A DNA stretch of 6,972 nt, taken from assembly GCF_050434145.1 (NCBI RefSeq), contig NZ_JBNPVX010000066.1, positions 1 through 6,972 on the forward strand. Direction: 5' to 3'. Made by a program: the position numbers and the translations under genes. Below the pieces are notes generated by a model. The model was not told where the DNA came from. It saw only the letters and a program-made list of their open reading frames with translations, and did not search any database. Shown here in pieces: positions 1 to 5,883 of the stretch (positions are counted from its first letter, which is position 1; the number at the start of each line of letters is the position of its first letter). This stretch comes from JAISST01 sp050434145 (GTDB taxonomy: Bacteria; Fusobacteriota; Fusobacteriia; Fusobacteriales; Fusobacteriaceae).

Positions 1-120
1 TTTTTACAAGAATTTGATGATATTACAAATCTATTAGGGCTTGGGACAAAGTCCCAAAAAGTGCCGCAGGCACTGTCTACCCTGACAACAGCTGAGCAAA
101 GCGAGGCAGAAGAAAAATAA
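1..120 (+). CDS. C-terminal fragment of an unidentified protein
   Basis: An open frame runs in from the left edge and stops at TAA (118-120), giving 39 residues. The first 13 or so (beginning FLQEFDDITNLLG) look like ordinary helical protein in AT-rich codons. The remainder (from about residue 15, rich in T, S, Q, E and A) is encoded by GC-rich palindromic DNA that belongs to the repeat described at 41-198, so the protein's tail probably comes from the repeat rather than from the family. The family cannot be recognised from so little sequence. It could be the end of a transposase encoded by the element or a host gene whose 3' end was replaced. I am fairly sure the frame is open, and unsure that it is a functional gene. 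Confidence 0.4.
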   Translation, partial: FLQEFDDITNLLGLGTKSQKVPQALSTLTTAEQSEAEEK

Positions 121-198
121 AAATTAAAGAATAATAAAAATTAAAGAATAATAAAAGTGTAAATTTTGTAAGTAAAAAAATAGTTTTGCAATAACTTA
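41..198 (+). repeat. Dispersed repeat, copy A (full, with GC-rich palindromes)
   Basis: This is one of three related copies in the window. Its conserved end is at 181-198, which read in reverse complement is TAAGTTATTGCAAAACTA. It aligns over its whole length with the reverse complement of 3888-4022. The GC-rich part carries small perfect palindromes: TTGGGAC-AAA-GTCCCAA (41-57) and AGTGCC-GCA-GGCACT (60-74). On the minus strand the second hairpin is followed directly by TTTTT, so it could end transcription in that direction. The conserved end points toward the malic enzyme start, 64 bases away. It resembles an insertion-sequence end or a non-autonomous element, but no transposase can be identified. 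Confidence 0.7.
121..154 (+). repeat. Tandem direct repeat, 2 x 17 bp
   Basis: The unit AAATTAAAGAATAATAA occurs twice with no gap (121-137 and 138-154). It lies in the AT-rich arm of the dispersed repeat. The sister copy at 3888-4022 has about one unit here, so a local duplication explains most of the length difference between the two copies. Confidence 0.85.
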
Positions 199-212
199 AA
201 AATAAAAAATAA

Positions 213-262
213 AAGGAGGAGCATAATAATATATTAAAACTAAATTATTATGCAGAAATATC
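213..262 (+). promoter_or_regulatory. Distant ribosome binding site with bridging hairpin
   Basis: A strong Shine-Dalgarno sequence (AAGGAGGA, 213-220) lies 43 bases before the malic enzyme ATG, counted from the end of the AGGAGG core, which is too far for normal use. Immediately after it comes GCATAATAAT (221-230), a 13-base loop, then ATTATTATGC (244-253), a perfect 10-bp inverted repeat. If the RNA folds, the site and the ATG at 263 become about 10 bases apart, which is near optimal. The fold would also bury an out-of-frame ATG at 250, which otherwise opens a six-codon frame (MQKYHE, stop at 268-270). No other good site lies closer to the ATG. Folding in the cell is inferred. Confidence 0.6.
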
Positions 263-1444
263 ATGAGTAATGTATATGAAGAATCTCTAAAATTTCATGA
301 AAAACATCAAGGAAAAATTACAGTAAATTCCAAAGTGGTAGTGAGTGATAAAGAAGATCTATCTCTCGCATATTCCCCAGGAGTAGCAGAACCATGTAGA
401 AAAATACAAGAAAATCCATCAGATGTATATAAATATACAAGCAAAGGGCATATGGTAGCTGTGATAACAGATGGTACAGCAGTGTTAGGATTAGGAGATA
501 TTGGACCAGAAGCTGCATTACCAGTAATGGAAGGAAAATGTGTATTATTCAAAGAGTTTGCCAATGTAGATGCATTTCCAATTTGTTTAGATACTAAAGA
601 TCCAGATGAAATAATTAAAGCAATAAAACTAATTTCACCTGGATTTGGAGGAATTAATCTGGAAGATATATCGGCTCCGAGATGCATAGAAATAGAAAGA
701 AGATTAATCAATGAATTAGATATACCAGTATTTCATGATGACCAACATGGGACTTCTGTAGTTGTAGCAGCTGGATTGATTAACAGTTTTAAGTTATTAG
801 GTAAAAAATTCTCTGATGCAAAAGCAGTAGTAAATGGTGCAGGTGCAGCAGGTAGTTCAATTATAAAAATGCTATTATCATTGGGAATAAAAAATATACT
901 TGCTGTAGATAAGCCAGGGATATTGAGAAGAAGTGACAAAGAATCCTATGATTTTTCTAAAAAAGAGTTGTCAGAATTAACAAATGATGAAGATATTCAG
1001 GGAGATTTAGGCAAAGCAATTGAGAATGCAGATATTTTTGTAGGTGTATCTGTGGGGAATATTCTGACAAAAGAAATGGTGGAAAAAATGAATAAAGATG
1101 CGATAATATTTGCAATGGCTAATCCAACTCCTGAAATAATGCCAGAAATAGCTAAAGCAGGAGGAGCAAGAGTCATTGGAACAGGTAGATCAGATTATCC
1201 TAATCAAATAAATAATGTATTAGTATTTCCTGGACTTTTTAAAGGGGCACTCCGATCAAAAGCAAGGAAGATTACAGAATCTATGAAACTGGCTGCAGCT
1301 CATGGATTGGCAAGTTTAATAAAAGAAGATGAATTGAGAGATGATTATATTATTCCTAATCCATTTGATGAGAGAGTATCTGAAGCAGTAGCACAAGCAG
1401 TGGAGAAGATTGCATTAGAAGAAGGAATTTGTAGAAAAGATTAA
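263..1444 (+). CDS. NAD-type malic enzyme (short bacterial form)
   Basis: This enzyme oxidatively decarboxylates malate to pyruvate and CO2 in the cytoplasm. At 393 residues it matches the short bacterial malic enzymes without the phosphotransacetylase extension. The N-terminal catalytic domain shows the LAYSPGVAEPC motif with the proposed catalytic Tyr37, Lys92 in the ALPVMEGK segment, the metal-site acidic pair Glu134-Asp135 (NLEDISAP), and HDDQHGT at 158-164. The C-terminal Rossmann domain has GAGAAG (192-197) followed by an acidic residue, Asp216 (AVDKPG), which in this fold favours NAD over NADP. MANPTPEI near residue 287 is also typical. The ATG at 263 matches the usual N-terminus; upstream frame codons include stops at 224-229. 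The SGNH gene follows after 60 bases with no GC-rich terminator, so read-through is possible. I am very confident of the family; cofactor preference is inferred. Confidence 0.96.
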   Translation: MSNVYEESLKFHEKHQGKITVNSKVVVSDKEDLSLAYSPGVAEPCRKIQENPSDVYKYTSKGHMVAVITDGTAVLGLGDIGPEAALPVMEGKCVLFKEFANVDAFPICLDTKDPDEIIKAIKLISPGFGGINLEDISAPRCIEIERRLINELDIPVFHDDQHGTSVVVAAGLINSFKLLGKKFSDAKAVVNGAGAAGSSIIKMLLSLGIKNILAVDKPGILRRSDKESYDFSKKELSELTNDEDIQGDLGKAIENADIFVGVSVGNILTKEMVEKMNKDAIIFAMANPTPEIMPEIAKAGGARVIGTGRSDYPNQINNVLVFPGLFKGALRSKARKITESMKLAAAHGLASLIKEDELRDDYIIPNPFDERVSEAVAQAVEKIALEEGICRKD

Positions 1445-1504
1445 AAATTCTTTTTGATAAAAATTTAAATAGATAAAAAAGTAAAAAAAAGATTGAAACA
1501 ATAA

Positions 1505-2062
1505 ATGTCCGATAATTTATGGAAGGTAAAAATGAAAAAGAATTTAAATGATTCAACTGAAATAATTATGTTAGGTGATAGTCTTGTAGAATGGTTTTAT
1601 AATGTATCATATAAAAATTTAGGTCATGCTGGTTATACAACAAGGGATTTAATGTGGTATATAGAGGATTGTATAAACATAAATGGTGAATTAGGGATTT
1701 TACTAATAGGAGTTAATGATATATTAAGTAATTTTAAAAAAGAAATAAGCCAAAAATACTATGCTGATATCATAAAATTACTAGAAAAAAAATTTATAAA
1801 TATATTGATAATTAAACTATTGCCTACTGATATAGTGACTATTAATAATGAGATAGAAAAATTCAATTTATTTATAGATCATTCATATAGAAATAAAGAA
1901 AATATTTTTATACTAGATATATATCATAATTTTTTGGGAAATATAAATCAAGAAAAAATTATTGCAGATAAATATACTACAGATGGCATACACCTTAGTA
2001 ATGCTGGATATGAGTTATTGAAAAAAAAGTTAGAAGAAAAAATTAGTGAAATTTTTAATTAA
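1505..2062 (+). CDS. SGNH/GDSL-family hydrolase
   Basis: This is a small cytoplasmic ester or lipid hydrolase of the SGNH superfamily; the substrate cannot be predicted. The four hallmark blocks are present: GDSL with nucleophile Ser26 (MLGDSLVEW), the oxyanion glycine near Gly40-Gly43 (NLGHAGYTTRD), Asn71 in GVND, and the Asp160-x-x-His163 pair in DGIHLSNAGY. The length of 185 residues is normal for single-domain intracellular members, and there is no signal peptide. The start is uncertain. The ATG at 1505 has no clear ribosome binding site, whereas the ATG at 1532 (giving 176 residues) has GGAAGG at 1521-1526, five bases upstream. The GDSL block is intact with either start. It may be co-transcribed with the malic enzyme gene. 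A 9-bp AT-only inverted repeat (2107-2115/2136-2144) and the hairpin at 2194-2222 lie downstream. Confidence 0.88.
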   Translation: MSDNLWKVKMKKNLNDSTEIIMLGDSLVEWFYNVSYKNLGHAGYTTRDLMWYIEDCININGELGILLIGVNDILSNFKKEISQKYYADIIKLLEKKFINILIIKLLPTDIVTINNEIEKFNLFIDHSYRNKENIFILDIYHNFLGNINQEKIIADKYTTDGIHLSNAGYELLKKKLEEKISEIFN

Positions 2063-2193
2063 TAAAGAAAAAATTAAAAAATAAGAATATTTAATAATAA
2101 TTATATACATATATAATAAAATATAAAAGTGATTGTATATATGTTAAATATCATATAAAAAAGATAAAGAAATGAAATTAATAAAAATAAAAA

Positions 2194-2222
2194 GTGGATT
2201 AAAGAAAAATTCTAAAATCCAC
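2194..2222 (-). terminator. Intrinsic terminator between convergent genes
   Basis: GTGGATT (2194-2200) pairs with AATCCAC (2216-2222). Inside, AGAA-AAA-TTCT forms a second short stem separated by symmetric AA/AA bulges. On the minus strand the hairpin is followed by CTTTTTATTTTTATT, a good U-tract, so it most likely ends the M42 peptidase transcript. On the plus strand the tail is AATGTTTTTG, weaker, but it could also stop the SGNH transcript. Confidence 0.75.
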
Positions 2223-2247
2223 AATGTTTTTGTTAAAAAATAAAAAT

Positions 2248-3276
2248 TTATAAATAAGCTAAAAGTAATTTTACAGTTTCTGCAATTCCATCAACATGAG
2301 TCCTTTCATAGTGATGAGATGCATCAATAGCAGGTCCGATGCATCCAATCTTACAATCAAAGCCATTCATTATAGATACACTAGCATCAGAACCATATCG
2401 ATTATAAACATCTACTGTATACTTGATACCATTTTCTTCTGCTAATTTTACTAGCTTTTGTCTGATATGAAAATCATATGGTGTTTTACTATCTTTGGCA
2501 GCAATACTTACTTTTTTTTCATCACCATTCATATCATTATTAGCAAGTCCAATGTCTATAGCAATAAATTCATCTAAATCACTAGGAAATAGAGATATTC
2601 CATGCCCAACTTCTTCATAATTGGAAAAATAAATGTACAAATCACTGTTTGGAGCAATCTTATGTTCATTTAAAAATTTTATGTACCCCAATATTTGTGC
2701 CACACATAGTTTATCATCCAAATAACGGGATTTTATGTAACCACTTTCAGTAAGACGTGTACGGGGATCATAATATACAAAATCACCAGGTCTGATTCCC
2801 AATTTATTAACATCATCAATATTTTTTACATCTTGATCAAGCCTTACTTCCATAGTTTCACTAGTTCTAGGAAGAATATGTGCATCCTTATTATATACAT
2901 GAACACTAGCTTTATTTGGTAAAAGAGTTCCTTCATATTCTCTTCCATCAAGAGTAATAATTTTAAGATTTTCACCTTCCACAGAACCCCAAACAAGTCC
3001 ACCAATATTTGTAAGCTCTAAACGACCATTGGATTTTATTTTTTTTACTACAGCCCCAATTGTATCCACATGTGCAGAAATCATTTTCTTATAGTTTTTA
3101 TTTTTTCCAGATAAAGAGGCAATAATAGCACCTTTTTTGGTAAAATCATAAGAAATATTGAATTTTTTCAATTCACTTTCTACTAAATCCATTACTTTTC
3201 TTGTATAACCTGAAGGACTGGGTACTTGAATAAGTCTATTGGTCATTTCCAAAATATAATCCATATCAATAATCAT
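2248..3276 (-). CDS. M42-family metallo-aminopeptidase (FrvX-like)
   Basis: This is a predicted cytoplasmic aminopeptidase of the M42 family, which forms large tetrahedral assemblies and trims peptides using two metal ions. The 342 residues match the family length. Visible family landmarks are His69-x-Asp71 (SAHVDTIG), the bridging Asp187 region (RYLDDKL), the catalytic Glu221-Glu222 pair (NYEEVGHG), Asp241 (AIDIG) and the late histidine region ending in His327 (YERTHVDG). Residues of roughly 85-180 form the lid-type insert seen in the family. The ATG at 3276 has a good AGGAG site seven bases upstream. Older annotations call such proteins endoglucanases or deblocking aminopeptidases; substrate specificity is not readable here. 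A copy of the dispersed repeat sits 27 bases upstream, and a terminator follows the stop. Confidence 0.93.
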   Translation of the reverse strand: MIIDMDYILEMTNRLIQVPSPSGYTRKVMDLVESELKKFNISYDFTKKGAIIASLSGKNKNYKKMISAHVDTIGAVVKKIKSNGRLELTNIGGLVWGSVEGENLKIITLDGREYEGTLLPNKASVHVYNKDAHILPRTSETMEVRLDQDVKNIDDVNKLGIRPGDFVYYDPRTRLTESGYIKSRYLDDKLCVAQILGYIKFLNEHKIAPNSDLYIYFSNYEEVGHGISLFPSDLDEFIAIDIGLANNDMNGDEKKVSIAAKDSKTPYDFHIRQKLVKLAEENGIKYTVDVYNRYGSDASVSIMNGFDCKIGCIGPAIDASHHYERTHVDGIAETVKLLLAYL

Positions 3277-3303
3277 AATTTCACTCCTAGATAATTTTAT
3301 ATT

Positions 3304-3387
3304 TAAGCTGTTACAAAACTACTTCTAGTCATGCAAATTCAAGCTTTCATTGTTTTATTACTTCTCCTTTTTCTTTAGATTCGCTTC
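3304..3387 (-). repeat. Dispersed repeat, copy C (truncated)
   Basis: The conserved end TAAGCTGTTACAAAACTA (3304-3321) differs by one base from copy B. The AT-rich arm aligns with copies A and B for about 84 bases, then similarity stops near TCGCTT, where the GC-rich palindromes begin in copy A. The GC-rich module is therefore missing or decayed. The conserved end faces the M42 peptidase start, 27 bases away, so the repeat lies in that gene's leader or promoter region. Confidence 0.6.
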
Positions 3388-3435
3388 AAATTTAATTATT
3401 AAATATTATTTTTAATAAGCAGATAAAGATGCTAA

Positions 3436-3462
3436 ATTATATAGTATAAAAAAATATTACAA
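3436..3462 (-). promoter_or_regulatory. Candidate promoter for the M42 peptidase gene
   Basis: Read on the minus strand, TTGTAA (3457-3462) is followed after 15 bases by TATAAT (3436-3441). The spacing is short, so this is weak. If used, the leader would be about 150 bases and would include repeat copy C. The rest of 3391-3529 is AT-rich with nothing else I can recognise. Confidence 0.25.
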
Positions 3463-3529
3463 TAGTACATTTTCGTTTTATGAAAAAATTATTGATAAAA
3501 TAAACTTTAAATCAATAAGTCAAAAAAGG

Positions 3530-3591
3530 AAATAGGCTGGTTTGTAGAGCAGCTATGATAAGATGAATAGAGCATACATTACAGCCTATTT
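3530..3591 (-). terminator. Long-looped hairpin / terminator after the TSCPD gene
   Basis: AAATAGGCTG (3530-3539) pairs perfectly with CAGCCTATTT (3582-3591) around a 42-base loop. Read on the minus strand the stem begins nine bases after the TSCPD stop codon and is followed by CCTTTTTTG, a usable U-tract. The loop can form further short pairings (TGTA with TACA, CTAT with ATAG) and contains a direct repeat TAGAGC. The loop is unusually long for a simple terminator, so a structured 3' region or small RNA is possible. Confidence 0.55.
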
Positions 3592-3599
3592 TAGCTATA

Positions 3600-3854
3600 T
3601 TATTTATTATTTTTTATAGCGCTTGACAATATTTGTGACAATTGATCTGGACAAGAAGTTCCTTTATTATTACAGTTAATTCCATTTAATTTTTTGATAA
3701 TAGTTTCTGCTTTTTCACCAATCACCAACTGAACCAATCCTTGAGCATTGCCATGACAACCACCAACAAATTTTACATCTTTAATAATATTATTTTCATC
3801 CATTTCTATTCCTATTTGTTTAGCACAAGTTCCATTTGTTTTATAAAATTCCAT
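3600..3854 (-). CDS. TSCPD domain-containing protein (TIGR03905-like)
   Basis: This 84-residue protein consists of a single TSCPD domain, the unit that also occurs at the C-terminus of some adenosylcobalamin-dependent ribonucleotide reductases. Free-standing versions of about 80 residues are common in anaerobes, but their function is not established. The signature TSCPDQL is at residues 66-72, and GGCHGNAQG at 31-39 is typical. Four cysteines (10, 33, 61, 68) could bind a metal; this is inferred from the related domain. There is no membrane segment or signal peptide. The ATG is preceded by AGGAGG with an 11-base spacer. The conserved end of repeat copy B lies 33 bases upstream, and a hairpin terminator follows directly. 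Confidence 0.9.
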   Translation of the reverse strand: MEFYKTNGTCAKQIGIEMDENNIIKDVKFVGGCHGNAQGLVQLVIGEKAETIIKKLNGINCNNKGTSCPDQLSQILSSAIKNNK

Positions 3855-3887
3855 ATTTAAATATCCCTCCTAAATAGAATATTTTTA

Positions 3888-4022
3888 TAAGCTGTTGCAA
3901 AACTATTTTATACCTTGCAAAATTCATACTTTTATTATCCTTTTAATTCTTCATTTTTTCCAGCAACACTATGCTCGACTGCTGTCGGGAGAGTGCAGTG
4001 CCTTGGTAATTTTTGGCCCAAA
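3888..4022 (-). repeat. Dispersed repeat, copy B
   Basis: The conserved end TAAGCTGTTGCAAAACTA is at 3888-3905; a second TTGCAAAA lies 20 bases inside it (3915-3922). Further in, a GC-rich stretch (about 3961-4022) aligns with the reverse complement of 41-115, including the shared CAGTGCC word (3996-4002). It holds hairpins of its own: CGAC-TGCT-GTCG (3976-3987) and TTTTTGG-C-CCAAAAA. No transposase or second terminal repeat is visible. Bases 4023-4113 are AT-rich with an A/T-only inverted repeat (4097-4112) just after the ykvA stop, too weak to call a terminator. The conserved end faces the TSCPD gene start. Confidence 0.65.
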
Positions 4023-4113
4023 AAGATTTATTTGTATAACAAATTTTTGTAAAAATAATAAAGAAAATTTTGTATTTCACAACTGCCTAAGAAAATTTTA
4101 ATTTTAATTAAAG

Positions 4114-4566
4114 TTAAATAAATTTTTTTAAATCTTCTTTAGAGATTTTAAACCATTTTGAAATCTTTGCATGTGCTTTAGTAATAATCTCTTCATCCAC
4201 ATGTTTAATAACTCTTCTAATGGCAAGGAATAAAGCAAACCCATCATCAGCAAAACCACCAAATGGAATAAAATCAGGAAATAAATCAAGAGGTGTTATT
4301 AAGTATCCCAATGCTCCAATAATAACTAACTTATCAGCTTTAGTAACTTCTTTTTTCATTAGAATATAGTACAGTACAAGTGCATAAAAAATGGATTTTA
4401 ATCCTATTTTTTTCGCTTTTTTCTTTAGTTTATCCCAAAATGAAGATTCATTAAATTCTTTCTGGTATTTTTCATCTGTAAAATTAATATCATCAGCAGA
4501 TATTTTTTCATCATCTATAAAAATGAAATCACTTATATTATCATTGTTTTTAAATTCTTTTTCCAC
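4114..4566 (-). CDS. YkvA/DUF1232 family protein
   Basis: This 150-residue protein carries one DUF1232 domain. The diagnostic stretch lies at residues 80-109: LVIIGALGYLITPLDLFPD, then FIPFGGFADDG. The family is widespread, likely membrane-associated, and has no settled function. Before the domain is an acidic, probably disordered N-terminus (1-42), a basic KLKKKAKK patch (46-53), and a hydrophobic segment (56-70) that may contact the membrane. The start is GTG (4564-4566), supported by AGGAG five bases upstream. That ribosome binding site overlaps the asnA stop codon (TAAGGAG), and only nine bases separate the genes, so the two are almost certainly co-transcribed and translationally linked. 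No functional link to asparagine synthesis is known to me. Confidence 0.88.
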   Translation of the reverse strand: MEKEFKNNDNISDFIFIDDEKISADDINFTDEKYQKEFNESSFWDKLKKKAKKIGLKSIFYALVLYYILMKKEVTKADKLVIIGALGYLITPLDLFPDFIPFGGFADDGFALFLAIRRVIKHVDEEIITKAHAKISKWFKISKEDLKKFI

Positions 4567-4575
4567 AGTTTCTCC

Positions 4576-5559
4576 TTATAGCAGGTGAATTCCCAATTTC
4601 TTACATTTTTCAATTTCTTCTTTAGGCCAAACAGAAGCTTGTACTTCTCCAATATGAGATTTATCAAGAAAATACATACAAATTCTAGACTGTCCAATAC
4701 CTCCACCTACAGTATAAGGTAATTTTTTATCAAGCAATAAACTATGAAATTCTTGAGAGACTCGGTCTGTACATCCAGTTATCTTCAATTGATTTATAAG
4801 TGTATCTTCATCAACTCTGATCCCCATTGAAGATAATTCAAAAGCAGAATCCAAAATCTTATTGTATAAAATTATGTCACCATTCAAATTCCAGTCATCA
4901 TAATCTGGTGCTCTACCATCATGCTTCTCACCAGAGTTAAGTATTCCACCTATTTTCATAATGAAAACGGCTCCAAATTCTTTTGCAATAGCATTTTCAC
5001 GCTCTTTAGCAGTAAAATCAGGATATTTATCTTCAAGCTCTTGTGTGGTAATATAAGTAATATTTTTAGGTAATTTATGATCAATATTAGGGTATAAACT
5101 ATGAACATAGTTTTCCAATTCTAAAAGTACCGCATAAATACTGTCAACTAAAGATTTTAGAGTGGCCTCAGTACGGTCTTCTTTTCTGATTATTTTCTCC
5201 CAATCCCATTGATCTACATAATAAGAGTGAATTTGATCAACTTCCTCATCTCTTCTGATAGCATTCATATCTGTATAAAGGCCTTTTCCAACATCAAAAC
5301 CATATTTATATAGAGCCATTCTCTTCCACTTGGCAAGGGAATGGATGATTTCCATATTAACTCCTACCAATGTATCAAATGAAACGGGTCTTTCTACGCC
5401 ATTTAAATTATCATTAAGACCACTTTCAGGTGTAACAAAAAGAGGAGCAGATACACGGGTAAGATCAAGTGCAGCAGCCAGTCCATCTTCAAAAAAATCT
5501 TTAATTTTTTTTATTGCAATTTCTGTTTCAATGATGCTTAATTTTGATACATATTCCAT
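4576..5559 (-). CDS. asnA: Aspartate-ammonia ligase (asparagine synthetase A)
   Basis: AsnA makes asparagine from aspartate, ammonia and ATP, releasing AMP and pyrophosphate. It works as a cytoplasmic homodimer related to class II aminoacyl-tRNA synthetases. The 327 residues match E. coli AsnA (330), and conserved blocks run throughout: DNLNG with Asp50 (E. coli Asp46), HSLAKWKR with Lys79 (E. coli Lys77), GLYTDMNAIRRDE with Arg102 (E. coli Arg100), YVDQWDWE, ERENAIAKEFGAVF, RAPDYDDW, LNGDI, FELSSMGIRVD, and GGGIGQSR near residue 290. The ATG at 5559 has GGGAGG seven bases upstream. It is the first gene of a two-gene unit with ykvA. A promoter lies directly upstream with a short leader, and I see no T-box or other riboswitch there. 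Confidence 0.98.
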   Translation of the reverse strand: MEYVSKLSIIETEIAIKKIKDFFEDGLAAALDLTRVSAPLFVTPESGLNDNLNGVERPVSFDTLVGVNMEIIHSLAKWKRMALYKYGFDVGKGLYTDMNAIRRDEEVDQIHSYYVDQWDWEKIIRKEDRTEATLKSLVDSIYAVLLELENYVHSLYPNIDHKLPKNITYITTQELEDKYPDFTAKERENAIAKEFGAVFIMKIGGILNSGEKHDGRAPDYDDWNLNGDIILYNKILDSAFELSSMGIRVDEDTLINQLKITGCTDRVSQEFHSLLLDKKLPYTVGGGIGQSRICMYFLDKSHIGEVQASVWPKEEIEKCKKLGIHLL

Positions 5560-5593
5560 AAATAATACCTCCCAGTTAAAAATTCATTTTATT

Positions 5594-5622
5594 ATTATAT
5601 CACTATAAATAAAATATTTCTA
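5594..5622 (-). promoter_or_regulatory. Promoter for asnA-ykvA
   Basis: On the minus strand TATAAT (5594-5599) is preceded by TGA, giving an extended -10 element (TGATATAAT). TAGAAA (5617-5622), 17 bases further upstream, matches the -35 consensus at four of six positions. This would give a leader of roughly 25-30 bases before the asnA ATG. Confidence 0.6.
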
Positions 5623-5627
5623 GTACT

Positions 5628-5671
5628 TCATGATAAAAAGTGAATTTATTATATTAATGTCATGATGTGAA
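5628..5671. promoter_or_regulatory. Paired direct repeats upstream of asnA
   Basis: The motif TCATGAT...GTGAA occurs twice in the same orientation, as TCATGAT-AAAAA-GTGAA (5628-5644) and TCATGATGTGAA (5660-5671). The palindromic TCATGA cores are 32 bases apart, about three helical turns, and lie just upstream of the asnA -35 element. A short inverted repeat TGAAA-N6-TTTCA (5668-5683) overlaps the second. This could be a regulator binding site, but the regulator is unknown. Confidence 0.3.
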
Positions 5672-5799
5672 ACAAAATTTTCATATATTATTTTCAATAA
5701 AATATTTATTATAAATAATCTACCAAATTCTCATCAAAATAAAAAAGCAATATTAAATATAGATTTTTGTGAAGAATTGTTATATTATATAAGAATAAT

Positions 5800-5824
5800 T
5801 ATTATGAGAAAAGTTATCATAATA
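5800..5824. promoter_or_regulatory. Inverted repeat upstream of the MORN_2 gene
   Basis: TATTATGA (5800-5807) and TCATAATA (5817-5824) are perfect complements separated by nine bases. The dyad lies about 30 bases upstream of the -10 element at 5855, a position that suits an operator or activator site. In such AT-rich DNA chance is a real alternative. The rest of 5684-5799 is AT-rich without recognisable structure. Confidence 0.3.
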
Positions 5825-5854
5825 GAATAAAAAATATATTTAGGTAAGAATAGG

Positions 5855-5860
5855 TATAAT
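5855..5860 (+). promoter_or_regulatory. -10 element for the MORN_2 gene
   Basis: A consensus TATAAT lies 24 bases upstream of the start codon. No clear -35 hexamer sits 16-18 bases before it, so the promoter may depend on an activator or be weak. The ribosome binding site AAGGTGG (5871-5877) follows, six bases before the ATG. Confidence 0.4.
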
Positions 5861-5883
5861 ACAATAATTAAAGGTGGTATAAA

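Noticed and set aside
307..939. Minus-strand frames inside the malic enzyme gene
   Set aside because: They are shadows of a clearly conserved gene on the other strand and lack start signals.
1445..1504. Possible terminator after the malic enzyme gene
   Set aside because: The only pairing (AAATTCTTTTT with AAAAATTT) is A/T-rich with a bulge, too weak to support a call.
3536..3586. tRNA-like stretch (GGTTTGTAGAGCA resembles a D-arm)
   Set aside because: There is no T-arm, no proper anticodon arm and no seven-base acceptor stem in the right place. The pairing fits a terminator hairpin better.
3895..4101. Open frame of 68 codons on the plus strand
   Set aside because: It lies within and beyond repeat copy B, has no ribosome binding site, and its translation resembles no protein family. 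It is a by-product of the repeat.
5560..5593. T-box or other riboswitch upstream of asnA
   Set aside because: The predicted leader is only about 25-30 bases, far too short, and no specifier or T-box sequence is present.
5330..5608. Plus-strand frame of 92 codons across the asnA start
   Set aside because: It is antisense to conserved asnA codons, and its translation is low-complexity and unlike any family.
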